Assembly: GCA_914767715.1 (NCBI GenBank)
Contig: OU612071.1
Location: 250,001 to 314,000, forward strand
DNA length: 64,000 nt
Source: Membranipora membranacea
Taxonomy: Eukaryota; Bryozoa; Gymnolaemata; Cheilostomatida; Membraniporidae
Direction: 5' to 3'
Shown here: positions 1-13,680 of the stretch, in pieces
How the letters are laid out: the number at the start of each line of letters is the position of its first letter
How positions within the stretch are numbered: position 1 is the first letter of the stretch
Notes under the pieces: generated by a model
Seen by the model: the letters and a program-made list of their open reading frames with translations, nothing else
Told to the model about the DNA's origin: nothing
The model's database searches: none
Program-made: the position numbers and the translations under genes

Positions 1-3000
1 ATCCTTCTGAGCCATCCCATTGATGTTCAAAACAGTTGTAACACAGACTATAGATATATTAGCTATAGTCTCTGGTATCCCCTTGTCCTCAGACATGATA
101 AACTTTGTCTGTGAAACTCATCACAACAGCTAACCTATGTCAGGCCATCATTACATCGCAGTGGGCAACCAATGAGGGAGTTCATTGGGGCAACAATGAT
201 GGGTTATACTGCCAACCCCCCTTACTTTCTCACAAAAATACAGGCCTGTAAAATATTAATCTCTGGCTAAGAATGCAATAACAAGTTGATAGTGACTTTG
301 TTGCTGTCTGGTCTGGTTTTGTCATCAAGATTGTGGTTAATTGCCTCAAATAACTCAGGTGAAAAACCCGAAATTTTATTGAGAAACCCATTGCTTCCAA
401 GGCAGCAGCGCTCACTTTACAATCAGAAGTGGGCGTGACCGTTGAATAACGCTGACTGGCTATTCGCATTTTATGGGCAACTGGAAGGTCTCTATATCTA
501 TAGTCTCTGGTTGTACTGAAAATCCCACGCCATTCGGTAAATACAAGTCATATATTTGCATACAGCTCCATTGTGGCCCAGATGAACTGTCAAGCTTTTA
601 AGTGGCTCAATAGAATAGTTCAGCATTTATAGTTATTTTAGTTTTAAATCCTATTACTCCAGTGGAATTCAAGTACCTTATAGTCAAACCTTAGTTCATA
701 TTGTTCTAAATGACTATATATCTTTGGCTATCAGCCAACACCATGTTTGCAATTCAAAGTGACAGATGTGTTGGACGAAAAGAAACGAAAGTCAGTTAGT
801 ACCTGAAAAATGTAACAGCAGACTAGTGGATCCGTTGGAGAACTGGGTAGCTTTTGCAGCAGTTTCTTTACTGAGACACTGTAGCAGCCACGTCTATGAT
901 TTATTCAGCTGTAAGCAAAAAACACATTGTCGTTACATGAAACCGATAAAGGCATTGTTATAGAGTGGCATCAGAGAACTACTTGGTGGAATCTTACTCC
1001 CCACCTTTTGTCCGATCAGCAACAGGAGAATAAAATATGTTCAATACTTCCGCAAAATATATAAAACATATAACTCATGACGAAAGAGCCCTAAACAAGT
1101 AATATTAGTGTTGATAAAAATGGTTGCACATCAGATCGAAGTTGCCCTGGCCTATCATTGTTGCCAAAGCATTGGACATACATGTGGTCAACATAGAAAT
1201 CAAAACAAAAAGACTGGATTTTGATTGGTGAGTATGCTAACAGAACCTCCAATCTAGTTGATTGGGCTGGACTTACTTTGTGTCATCAATGATACATTTG
1301 GAGGGAAAATTTTGGAGGGAACTCAAAACCATATCAGTACCTGAAGTCATGGCCAGAGGTAAGCCAGGGCTGGCTTTCTGTGGTTTCGCTGATATTTTTT
1401 TGTTTAAAACACTGCTTTCGAATGAGGCATTCAGCCAGTATTACGAGGATATGGAGGCCTTTCCCCAAATGCGAGTTTCTCTCAATTGGTGGAAAGAAAG
1501 GAAAAGCAGGTACCACATGATTCTTAATCAAAGGTAAGCATGTTAGGTAATATAATTGGTAATTTTTTCAGGTTTGAGTAACCCTGTGCAGTCAAAGTGG
1601 ACATAGCTGTCTGGTCAGGCAAAGACGAGGTGTGTCGCACAATGTGCAAATCTGTAGAAAATTAAAGTCCCTTTTAAAGGTTGATAAATTTTAAATATTT
1701 GATTATTCACTTGAGCTTCTTTTCAACAGCGCTCCAATGTTTTAAAAATGATAATGGCATGTCTACTGGGTGAAAAATAAACATAAAACCATCGTAACCA
1801 TCAACGCCTAGTGTCTATATGATAGGTTCAGTTTATTTGGCATCAAATTTTAAGCATATTGCCAGTAGTTAATTCAAGAACTTAGTGACACCCTGTCAAC
1901 AGTGTCAATTTAGAACTAACTCGGCCCTATATCAATGGTAGAGAGATTACAGCAGGTTTGAGATAAGATTATAGGGAGGCTTGCACTCATTGGTCAGGAA
2001 ATATGGTAGAGAAGTGCAGTTTTATGAGTTTACCTAAATTTCTTGACTTTTTAATAAACTACTGGCAATATTCTGCCTAGCAGAACAAACGGAATTGCAT
2101 GTGGACAAGATCAGATATTTTAGGATAAAGTGAAACAAAAATAATACTAGCGACGCGTGATGATCAAATTTTATAGCATTGACTGTGAAACATGTCCAAT
2201 CAGCACGCCTAGGCAATGCAATATCCCAATATTACAACATTAACAAACACTACTAGAAAATCCAGTAGAATTCCGAGGATGATAATTTGTAATCATCATA
2301 CTGATCAGAATAAATCTCACTGGGAATTCCATAAACGTATAAATACTCTAGACCGGAAACTATTGGCTATTTGGTGCAGGCTCAGTGTCCTCTCTAATTC
2401 AGTGCATTCCTTATGACGCAGCGACACTGTGGTATCCACTTGTTCACTGTAGCGCATAGGACAGAATAGGAGTTATGTCCCAATACAATTGAGGTAAAAG
2501 CAAAACACCTTCTAATTTCTATATATGACCACTACAATTGGGTACACCTGGAGAGTTTTACAGAGCATATATTAATCAAGTATACAACGTGATCAGTCCG
2601 CTTCCACAACAACTTGTGCTGTAGCTGCTTCTGGCCTATAGCATTTGTATTCAAAAAATGGTGCATCGCCGATTGAAAATTTAAGGTTTTGCTCAACATT
2701 TTACTTGATTAACTGCATCTGATTTTTCCAGCTGTCAGATATGTAAACCAAAGATGGGAAACACTGATGGTCTTCCAGTAAGGTTTAATTTCAAATGTAT
2801 TTTTGTCAGCTAAATGCTTAAAATCTGAGCTCAGAACATTAAGTCTTTGTTCTTCATGGTTCTTGCTCTTGGCTCTCGATGGAATTTTAGTATGGTGAAC
2901 TTAGGAAAAGGAAAAAGTCTCAGCAATCATCGAGAGACACAGGAGTTACAACACAACCAAGTCACCTTGACCGCTGTGTAGTGCATGGCACTTTAGATAA

Positions 3001-4617
3001 TTTGATCTCCACAGTTGTTTACGGGTGATATCTATAGAACAAGTTTGTTCCCTCGGTGGTGGTGGTGGAGGAGGGATGGTTAAAAAGCTGTGTATCCAAT
3101 CAGTTTGTACCTATATATATATATACTCTTTCTTGTGCCAATATCTATGAAATTGTCCAGGGACTAAAGTCTGCAACATGTTTCTCCATAGAGTGCAGCT
3201 TTGTGATCGGTCATTGCAATTAAGATGAAAAGTCTGAAGACATGATATGCCTCGGCTCTGCCCAAACTGGCCTAATGAACTGACAGTAAGCATAATATTG
3301 GGAAAATTTTGTAATGTAATTGAGACACTTTTATACATTGACATGACTATGTGAAAAGAGTATATTTCATTTGATACCTTTAAAACCATCTTTCTGTCTA
3401 AATTGCTAGTCACATTGTTTCAGAATGAGAAAATCTCCATGAGCTTGCATATCATGAATCATTGCGATGCCACAACCAAAGTGGATAGGACAGTAACTTT
3501 GCGTCATGAGGGAAGCACTGATTTAGGAGGACGCTCTTAGCCTGTAGTGTCCATTTCTATGTTTATGAGGAATTCCCAATAAATTGCATTGTGGGATATT
3601 CTCATACAAGCCCTTTTTTAATACATACATAGCATACAGCCAACTAGGTTTTGTTATTACTGGGATATTTCACACCTTCTTCACTTGGCCTGGTTGCAGT
3701 AGTGATAACAGGGCTATACAGACACAGGGGAAATTACTGATAGTTATAGTGTCTGTGGATCTTGGATTAGATAGGGGAAAGTTGTGTACAGCTTGTCATC
3801 TCTATATGTTACAGTGGCCTTTTTCTTGCAGACATACCTACCTATGATGAGCCATAACTTGTTTGATACTTATCCTAAAAACTGGTTTCCAGCATTTGTA
3901 AAACGTCCAACCTTCAAACTACACCATATTGTTGGTATTTTGGGCTAGGATACATAGGCACCGAGTTATATGGGTTCTTGAAATAGGTGATCTCACATAG
4001 ATATTTATGTTTTGACAGTTGATAGACTTGGGCAACAAATTCAGGAAATGTCCGTGTACTGACTCAGCTCACACATAAATCTTTATGATATGACTTATTT
4101 TGTTACCCCAAATAACTCATAGCCTATTCACCTAGCCAAAATGACAATTATATGGTGTGGTATAGGTTGAAATGTGGACATTACAAAAAAGTTGCAAACC
4201 AGTGAGTTGTCATGATTAATGTCAACAATATTATGCCCGCCATAGGTTAGATCAAGTTTAATCCAATTGCTTGTATTCCAGTTGCTCCTTTCCGCTGGTC
4301 ACGCTGCAGCGTGACCAGTGGATGGGGAGGAACTTCGAATGCAGGCAAATGGACAAAACTTGGTCTATCATAGGTAGGTATGTATGCATGACAAATCACC
4401 ATTGTAATTTACATGATTAGTAAATCTTGAATGTAGCTAGCTTGACGAATCCCCCCCCCCCCCAATCACAAACTAAAGAGACTATGACTATCATTAAAGT
4501 ATCCCCTCTGCATATTCTCACTCTGTGATTCAATTTTCATTATGAACCTTATGATACATAAAATTTTACATGTTTAGTACCTACTGTAAACAGAGATTTT
4601 CTTCCTCCTTGCTACAG
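1..4617. other. Intergenic or 5' region, no supported gene
   Basis: I see no convincing coding exon here. One open stretch at about 1262-1533 on the plus strand ends at a good splice donor (AAAG then GTAAGC at 1534) and could be an upstream exon of the gene that begins at 4618, but its protein shows no motif I recognise. The first visible exon of that gene starts at a splice acceptor, so at least one 5' exon must lie here or outside the window. A run of C bases sits at about 4448-4462 and a perfect 24-bp palindrome at 4295-4318. Confidence 0.5.
4295..4318. repeat. Perfect 24-bp palindrome
   Basis: The two 12-base halves (CTGGTCACGCTG and its exact complement) form an uninterrupted dyad centred on CTGCAG. 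It lies 300 bp upstream of the first visible exon of the 14-exon gene. It could be a protein-binding dyad or a small foldback remnant. No function can be assigned from sequence. Confidence 0.75.
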
Positions 4618-7600
4618 GAAACATTTTGAGAACTCCAATGCTTCTTCTATGAAAGACTTCCATGAGGCATTTTCAACAGAGTCCTGGAACCAGCTTCATC
4701 GAACTGATAAAATTCGCCATGTAGTACTCAAGTGCAAGGAGTGTGTTAAAAGCCATCCTGAGTTCAAGCTAAAAAAAATAAATATTGTATTTACAAGAAC
4801 TGTTCTTTCCTCGGAGGCTCGAACACCTCAAGCTCTGCAGCCAATCAATGTAAGCATTGAACACAATGAGAGAACACCACAACAGCGACTAACAGTTAAC
4901 AACATTCCTCTCAATATCAAAAAACAAATTATCAAGGAGTCAAGACAGGAGCAGGACAAGGATCTGATACAACCTAACAAGCGGGCTCTGTTTAGTGAGA
5001 CAATGTCAGTATCAAGCTATGAGAGGCAATGGATGGCGGCTCACAGCACGCACGTACAACACGCTAAAAAAGCTCACATCGGACCGTTGGACAGCTACGC
5101 TTTTGACAGAGACAGAGTACGAACTGAGTTAGAAGAACAGGCAGATGAGAATAAGGATCTGGGTGACAGAATGAACAGAAGGTGGAGTAGGTTAGCGAGA
5201 CATGCTGGGTTGAAAGCGAAAGACGGGAAAACACTGAATGCCTCACAGGTATGCTTCCATTAGCCAATCTTGATTTATGATAGTTGCAAGGGCTAACACT
5301 TGTATTGAATTTGAATAAGAATAAGTCAACGCCCATTTTCCCATATCAATTATTCATATAGAAATGAAAGGCATGTTGCACTATGTTTTAAATTTTGCTG
5401 TACCAAATTGCAGTACATCTCGGCCCATTATGATTTAATCAATTATTTGGCATATTCTGATGTATTCTAGGTACTGCAAGAATTCGCAAAAGAAGAAGGG
5501 TTCAGCTTTGAAACACAAACTAGGGCAAGGCGTACATGGATCAGATCAAGTGGTGTAATAGTGAGCAAGCCTCCCAGTGGACGAGTTTTAGGTGAGGAAA
5601 ACTATGAATATATATCAGAAGAATTACACTAGCTAAGGGCATAAATGTTAGCTTGAGTTTAGTTTAGCTAGTTTGGTTTTTCATCTTAGCTATTTCAAGA
5701 ATGTCAAATTGGTGATCCAATCTAGGGTACTTTTTAGAAACTGCTATAACTTGCTCAGGCAAAAGAACTGATAGATTTATAAGCTCTGGTTTTGTTTCAA
5801 TTTTTTGGCACACTGCATTACCTGACAGTTTTGTATAGTATTAAGCCAAACTCGGCAGCAAGTTAGTGTACCCATCACTGCTTATAGGGAACGAACGTCA
5901 GAAGGATATCGCCAGTGGGGCAGTATATGTGGGAAGAAAGATTTGCCCTATAACCTTCAGTGTGCCGAGAGGTACTGCTTACCAAGATAAGATCGTCTTT
6001 GGAAGGATTATAAGCCTGGATCATATCAGGTCGAGACATCTCCAGATGATGGGGGATCTGGGAGTCCACAGAAACACAGAAGTCGATAGTCTGTCGTATA
6101 ACTCATGCAAGAAGCTTCTCAGTGAACATAAAGGTTCGTCCCACCTTAAAATAGCAACAATAGATGAATAGAATCAATTTAGGGTCATCTGTTATTGGAT
6201 TATATGAGGCTGTAGTGATGACTTGCAAAATAAAGACAAATAAAAGCATTTAATTTGTTAGAAGTTATCTCATCAGCATGAATGTATGTTACAGCTGTAA
6301 TTTAGAGGCACACATCGTGATACACAAACTGACTGATTTTATCTTTTGTTATAGTGGAATTCAAGGAACAGTCAGTGTTTGGATTGAGGGATTTGATTAA
6401 ACAGTGCGAAACAAAACGTGGTTTTGCAATATGGCACGACCACAGTGACATCAACCGTCAGCCCCACTATTTGGTCACGATCAGCTTTCTCTATGATACT
6501 ATGGTTTATCTGACTGCAGAGGAGACAGGGTATGTGTGAGTTTGTGGCTGTTATAAGTGCACATGTACATAATCAGAATTGGGTGATCTATCCACCTGGA
6601 TAGGGACGGGAGAAAGTGAATCTGAGCCGTACCCCCTCTTTAATTGCCCTGAACTAACACTAACCTGAAGCTATTATCAATTGCCCATTGCATATAAGGC
6701 TATAACCTTGCAACTGCTGTCATATACAAGAATTTTACTTTTGTGCTCCCAGCTGGCCTGCATTCTAAAAATACCACAACATTCAACATTAAGAAATGGG
6801 ACAATAACAGCTTGTGGATATTTGTAAAATGAGATTTACTGTTTGAATTCTATAGACGAGCTAGCAATATCATGCTAAATCACAGCATGAGAATACTTAA
6901 CCGCTAGCTGCTCCGTCATTGATTGATTTGATATGACTGGGAATTGCAGAAAAAATAATTGTGGGATACTCTCAATGACAAAAAGAGACAAAGCTTGTAT
7001 TTTTTTGTTGTTGCAGGATAGGGAATATTCAATCAATAGTGGAGAGACCCTTTCTGCATATGTTGGCAAGGTCAGACTCATCCATTGATGAGCAGATGAG
7101 GTACATACAGGAGAGGGTGGAGGAACTTATGACCACTGCAATACCATCAGAACATAATGGCAGAGAATACAATGACAAAGCCAGAATTTTCTCTGGTTAG
7201 TCATCGAACAGGTACTTTGGAAATACACAAAACAACTGAATGTTGACTGTCTCATGTAGTGTTATCACTCAGCATGTAAATTTAATATTTGTCATCATTT
7301 TTTTTAAAGGTGATCTACTAGCTGGCTTCTCTGACCCAAGCCTAGTGCTAAAACCCTGTCACTATTGTAGCATTAGAGAACGTGCTAAAGAGTTTGAGGG
7401 TAAACCTGAAGGGTTTACATTTGACACAAAAAAATTATCAGTGAGTCCTATTTATCTTTGATTGGTTATTGACAGGGAATAGTTACACAAAAGGGTGCAC
7501 AGGGCTGGAACAATCAATCGAAAATGCTCCTGCTGTAGGATTTGAATCCAAAATCCTAACATTATACACTGTACAATTTTCTACATTATTTTAAAATAAT

Positions 7601-10600
7601 CGTTAATATAACGTTATACACTGCAACTATGTCTTGGCGAGCTGTGCACACCAGGCCTGCATATCTCACAACAATGCTATTTCCCAAAGCAGAATTTATC
7701 AATTTGATTGGGGTAAATATTGACGTCTTGTGACCACAGGCAGGGCAGGTAGAAGATGAGGTAATGCGAAGAGTAGAGCCAAGTAGGAGGACTTATCAAG
7801 AAGACAGGAAACAGCTGAACAATATGCTCAAGACAGAGATGAAAGGTAGGCATATCGCACTAGACACATAAACAAGTCTTTAACGGGACAGCAAATGCTG
7901 GTTTTCAGCTCAGGAACCAATTAGTACCTCAGGTACTGCTGTGGGTGGCACACTAATATTAATATTTGTCAAAAGGATCATGATTTAGGTACAGTGAACA
8001 TTCAATCAATGATGATTACTTACATAAACATCTTTCATTCACCTAACCAACAGCTAATAAGTGACAGCTCCTATGCCAGGGTCTTGTAAAAACCTACAAT
8101 AATAAAGAGTAAAGTGTCTTAATCCTCTCGAATAAGGCTTCATTTTCACTGAAGGATTCACTTTCCACGTACAAACATAGTATACATTTATTTTTGAATC
8201 ATCTGTTTGTACTATACTGTGCTGACTATACTGTGCTGTTATATTTAGGACTCATAAGAAAACCAGTCCTACTGACTGCAGGCAGAACGTTGGAGGAAAT
8301 AGAGTGCGAGGATTATGAGATCAGTATGTGTGAGCCGCTTCACGACCTCAAAAATCTAATAACTCACATTCTACAGGAGCTCCCTCATCACATGTCAACA
8401 GTACCACTAGAGCTCAAACGAGAAATCAACAAATTTTGCAAGGACATACTCGGTAAGACAAGAGGGATAAGACTTTTCCATTTTTTATGGTAGTAGGGAC
8501 AGAAAAAGGGTACCAAAGTCAGCGCGCAGCAACAATAACTCAATTCAATGATTTACATTCGAATTTGGAGCTAAACCAGGAACATAGACATCCAGTGATG
8601 TCAGTGATTTGTTCCTGGCTGAAGACTGCCACTCTATGTTATATTCATTAACAATACAAATACTCTTTATTTATATCTAACAAGTATATTATCTGACAGA
8701 ACCATGCGGGGTAGCTCAAATCACCATCACCTATTGAATTTTAGACGAGAAGACTGTATTCAGGGGCTGTGATGCAAGGCAAGGGATAATAGACTTGACA
8801 ACATTCATGAGTAAAGACAGGTTCCAAGCACATGGGTAGGTTCACTTATCAATCTTATCAAAATAAGCTAAGAATGAAAACACACATTTACTGTGTAAAC
8901 TAACGAAAAAAAAAGCTGTCGATAACTTAATAATAATATGCTTACTTGACAGCTTCAAACTTTAACAATGTAAAATCTCTGGTAATATTATTGTTCACAT
9001 TGTCTGTTTTCCAATGGAGATCAAATCAAGAGCAGGTTTATCATGTTTTATAGTCGTTGTGCGCTTATTCAACGGATGCTGTATTCATTGACGGAAATAC
9101 AAATGTATGCATACCAACTCGACAGGCAACGCACATCAAAGAGGATACTGAACTTCACCCTAAGAACAGCTAAGTTTGTCCTCGACTTCTCGGAAGTTTT
9201 TGACAAAAGAGCGCTAAAAACTGTCACTACTAGAGGGATGTTTGGGACCCCCTTCCACTCTGTTGTATGCCACATGCCCATGATGTATAGATACATATCT
9301 CTGAGATCTGTAAACTCTGAAGCCTCAGAACGAACATTTGGCAAACTAAGGTGAGAAATCAAAGTGATCAGCATCATATAAATTGAAATAATTTCCAGGT
9401 GCTGACTATATATACGCATTCACATGGGGAAATATTGCAACAGATTTAACAAGGGTGCCAAAATATCATCCAACTCTTTCCATTTTATATTTGATTTCAA
9501 TAGCTGAATAGCAGCGGAAGACTATAATATTGAATTGTCAATTTTAGGAAGTTTGCCCCGTCTACAAACAACAATGAAGAAAATAATAACGACAACATCA
9601 TGTACAGGCTGGAGACTAAGGTACAGAATGACCATGAAGACAGAGTAGCCCAGGCCAACTGTACAGAAGTTTTAGCCCAAAGGAGACTGGACAGATCCCA
9701 AGTGACACTGGCAGCCATTCACCTTGAGATGACGAAGGAAGTAAATCCGAGGACAGTGCTCACAAATAAGTTCATGGCAGAACACAAGGTGAGAATGCAT
9801 TATTTGGATATCTTAGATAAAAGAAAATATACATAGGTGGTGAAGCCACATAATAGGCAAAAGCTTGCTGGAAAAAAAATTGATTGATTAATAATTAATA
9901 GATAAACCAATAAATCATGCTAAATCCTCTAGCTTTGGTGACTGTGTTCCCAATGAGTGAATGACACAGTGTAGAGGGTTTACGATGATTTATGCATCGA
10001 TTATTAGGAAACAATTTTCTTTCCAGCCTTGTATCATTTCCTCATCAATAATGGGCAGCAGTCAGTAGTTCGTCAAGGCTCACATGCCATTTCAAGTTCA
10101 AGTATCCGCAAACTTTGACTTTTATGGAATATTTCTACGATACTTCTAGGAAGTGGTTCTAGATATGTTTAGACGCTCGGCTGATTTTCTGAAGCATGGG
10201 GAAGGTGTGTGGTACAAGGTACTCGAGGATGGCATCATCTTCTTTGACGGACCAGATGATGATGAAGAGAGAGGGCCTCAGCAACATGTAAAACATTTCC
10301 GGTGAGCTAGAATCTAGGCCGTACTTCCAATGATATGCCAACATCTTTAAGGAAATAGCTCAATATCCCTCCACAACTGCTTCAACAATTCAAACGGTTC
10401 ATAATTGTATTTGGCATACCTAAATACCACATTGGTGACAGAACCAGTATACATACCTGACTCACTGTGATCAACTTGTCTTTGTAGCTCTACTAACATG
10501 ACTGATATCGAGGGTGAGATAGCTTCAGACTGGAGCGAGTGTGTGGAGAACGTGTCTTCGCTTGGTATTCAGCTTCTGAAAGAACATTTTGAATGCAGTA

Positions 10601-11119
10601 TGTTATTTCAAACATTGACACTTTTTAATATATGAATAGCCTCGATTATACTTTTCAATGGCCTCATCGGGAGCGAGTTATCTAAATTTCCCTGAACTTT
10701 TGGGGTTCACATTGATTTTTCCCTCGACCCATTAATATCAGATGTCACAGCTGGAAAATTGATAAATGATAATAATAATAATATATGATGATAAATATAC
10801 TTATGGTGTCTGATTTTTACAGACTCAGTTTTTTTAAATTGTAGAGGCGATAATGACAAGACTATGGACCAAGAACGGCCTGCCTAGACAAAAGATTTTG
10901 AACTTCATGCATACAAGGAAGAGGGCCCAACAGACCGCCAACACTCTTGCAAAACAACTATACATCAAGAAACATCAGGAAGTTAAACAACATCTGAGGA
11001 CTCTGATAACAAATCTTCACACCTTGCTTGATCAAAGGAACGATGAAGGACAATTCAAACAGAATAAGTTGTACCTGAGGATCTGCCAGCATTATTTAAA
11101 GCCAATTAAACCCATATGA
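4618..11119 (+). CDS. 14-exon gene of a multicopy metazoan family of unknown function (5' end missing)
   Basis: Fourteen exons join with matching phases and GT-AG borders: 4618-5248, 5471-5591, 5888-6133, 6355-6529, 7017-7195, 7310-7440, 7740-7845, 8249-8452, 8745-8835, 9054-9350, 9548-9788, 10150-10301, 10488-10597 and 10845-11119 (stop TGA). They encode 985 residues with no frame break. The first exon starts at an acceptor, so the true N-terminus is further upstream. Recognisable blocks are WHDHSD...PHYLVTISFLYD in exon 4, MLARSDSSIDEQ in exon 5, CHYCSIRERAKEFEG in exon 6 and CEPLHDLKNLITHILQELP in exon 8; exon 1 has a CKEC pair. I recognise these blocks from large multicopy predicted-protein families in sponges and cnidarians whose function I do not know. 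The high copy number there suggests a transposon origin, which is inference. No signal peptide or membrane segment is evident. The C-terminus is basic and helical. Confidence 0.85.
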
Positions 11120-13540
11120 GCTAGTCTCAAAAACTAGGATAATTACATTTTTATCAACTTATTCAGTCTAGGTTATTTTTTATCTTCTTCATATTGCATT
11201 TCAAACACAGAAAGTTTATTGAAGTCATGTCAATGAAAAACAATAAATTTCATGGGCTATGACAAGACCATGTACTACTATGTACTGCACGGGAAGGGAA
11301 CTCCGACACAATGAAGCAGACAAATGAAATTTACATAGATTTTCCACCTGACTACACCTACACCTCATCAAATTTAAAATGAAGATGTCTTAAGATTGCA
11401 GCTAAAACTCCTTCAACTGCTATTATACAAGGCCAAGGACATCGTATGATGAGATACGGAAATTTGTAAGTGATGCCTGAGGGACCGGGCGAATATATAA
11501 GGCCAAATGTTTATCAGATCGATGTCTCACCTGATGTTAGAAGACTGTCCGAGAAGGCTATTTAAATGAAGGGTAGGGTCAAGACAGCTCATAATTCAAC
11601 TCTTGCTTTCGGCAACCCTACTAGATCTTCTGAAAAGAAATAACCACAATAATCAAGCTGATACATTTATGCAGATAACTAGAAGAATGCAATGACATTT
11701 TGCGAATACTTGCTAATCAAAGGAACAAATCAACAATGAGTACCAGCCCCCAGTTACTCCTTGGTAGAATTACGTCATACTTCAAATTTGTATGTGTCAA
11801 ATTCTTTAATGCAAAATTAGATTTTGTATTAAATGATGTTATAGAATTTCTCACATACAAACAGATCTCAATTTTTTTTGATGCTGGGCGATTTCACTTT
11901 TTTTGCATATGCCCACCCAACGCTTCTGTAGAAAAAAGACAAGATTTGAAGCGATGAGATATATATAATATATATCAGCGATTCACCATAGTTTACAATA
12001 AATTAAGGAAACAACCGCTGCTCCATGCATCACTCAGTCTTGAAGAATGTATACTACATTTTCCTATCAGAGCCTCATGTGATATGATTTGGAAGGAGCT
12101 TGAAACCTGTGTTCTACTTACAACTCATTCGATGATAGGATCTGTGAGATGTTATCATTCACGTGCTTGTAAATAAAAATATTTTCCTGCAAAGAACAAC
12201 ATAACTTCATCAAACATTGAAGAAATTAAATCTAAGTGTTATGAGGCTGAATGACTTAAAAACGTGTGGTTGGAATAATAGAGACAATGGACTAATCTTG
12301 GAGTATTGTAGGACCCTAACCTCAGGGCGCATGACACCAGGGAGAGCCAATTAAAATTTGACTTTGGTGAAAGTGGATTTGCAAGGAGTTTTCCTTCTCC
12401 GTTTTGAGAGTAGACAATTGAAAGTTAGCGATGAATTCATCCCATTACAAAGTTGTCTAGCCTTAACTTTTTCACGGGAAGGAAACTCCTACACAAATAT
12501 AGCAGAGAGATCAAACTTTTTTAAAAGAGCTGTAATTTGCAGGTTGACCTTCACATGCTGCAGCTTTTGTGACACCAGGAAATGAACATTGTGTAATACG
12601 CAGACGTATAAACCAATACTGAAATTTGGAATCAAAAACTGAATAACCAGGAGAATGAAGTAATGTCTATCTGGTAGATACCTTACCTGATGTTGGAAAG
12701 CTTACAGACTGTCCTAGTGGGTAGAGTAGAGTCAAGACAGCTTCTTAGTCAATCCTTGTTTCTCGGGACTCATCTAAATCTAAATCGACTGAAAAACATT
12801 AACCATAGAAATTTGAGAAGACAATTCAAAGCAGGTAGTGACTTTTGGGGAACCTAGAGCTTATCAATGGTCAACAAAGTTATTAGATGCAGAATTGAGT
12901 TGGCACTGACAATTTATCAGTAGGCCTAGATCATTATAACAATGATCAAGACTGATATCTGACAATCCTCTATTCTATAAAAAAAAGATGGTTGAAATAT
13001 AAATATATTATGTTGTGAGTGATGGAAATGTTTGAAGTCATTTTAACTGATGGGAGGTAACGCACCAACCGTAATTCCTAAGAGTGACCTAGCATAGCAT
13101 GCTGGAGTGGAAGTCGAGCCTCAACAGCTGCTTCACCTTTCATAGCTATGGTCTCGTTAGGTGAGTATCCCTATTAACGGCACGGTTCTTTGACTTTGAG
13201 TTAATATCTATAAACAAGAACATTAAGACTATAAAAAAAAGAAGTGAAATGAACTATGATGGACACTCTGTGGTGCAAAAAGCATGTGAATACAATTCTG
13301 GGGTTTGTGTTTAATGATGTAACTAGACCTATTTAGCCAACTTAACCGAAAATTTAGCTATCCTCAACATTTTTTCTATAAATAGTGAGCACTTCCATAG
13401 TGAAGGGTCTGCTATTCATTGTGGGGAGATCATTCATTACAAGTTTTCCCATATCTACCTGAGGTAACGCCGGATAATATCAGGATACTTGGTAATAGAT
13501 AATAAAACTTTTCTGTTTTGGGTCACCAGCACAGAACAGA
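11120..13540. repeat. Non-coding region with a diverged direct duplication
   Basis: No gene is supported. Blocks near 11289-11680 recur near 12474-12800 in the same order and orientation at an offset of about 1.16-1.19 kb. Matching parts include a cacgggaagg...aactcc block, an acctgatgtt...gactgtcc block and a gtcaagacagct block. The two copies are clearly diverged. This looks like an old segmental or transposon-derived duplication. Confidence 0.5.
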
Positions 13541-13559
13541 ATTGTTGCTAATGCGACTG

Positions 13560-13680
13560 GTTGTGGAAAGCATGTCATTAGATTTTCGGTCAGCTGAGCT
13601 TAGTGTTCAAGAGTCTGATCCCTTGCGATTGTGAGACCGGTGCTTTATCAACTGGGCTACTTCTGATCCTGAATCACACA
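13560..13680 (-). repeat. tRNA-derived SINE remnant
   Basis: On the minus strand an A-box-like element, TAGCCCAGTTGATAAAGC (13642-13659), is followed about 40 bases on by a degenerate B-box-like stretch. The A box fits a tRNA-type internal promoter, but the whole does not fold into an intact tRNA. A SINE remnant is therefore the better call. Confidence 0.45.

Noticed and set aside
1262-1537. Upstream coding exon of the 14-exon gene
   Set aside because: It ends in a good donor, but the encoded residues show no family block and the acceptor side is unclear, so it is not annotated as coding.
4448-4462. Poly-C and poly-G tracts (4448, 18590, 19160, 19831, 48675, 58805) as functional elements
   Set aside because: They are simple homopolymers, some in hairpin loops; no consistent context beyond the loops was found.
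13560-13680. tRNA gene
   Set aside because: An A-box-like sequence is present but the B box is degenerate and no cloverleaf forms; a SINE remnant fits better. The same holds for 15455-15530 and 26845-26960.
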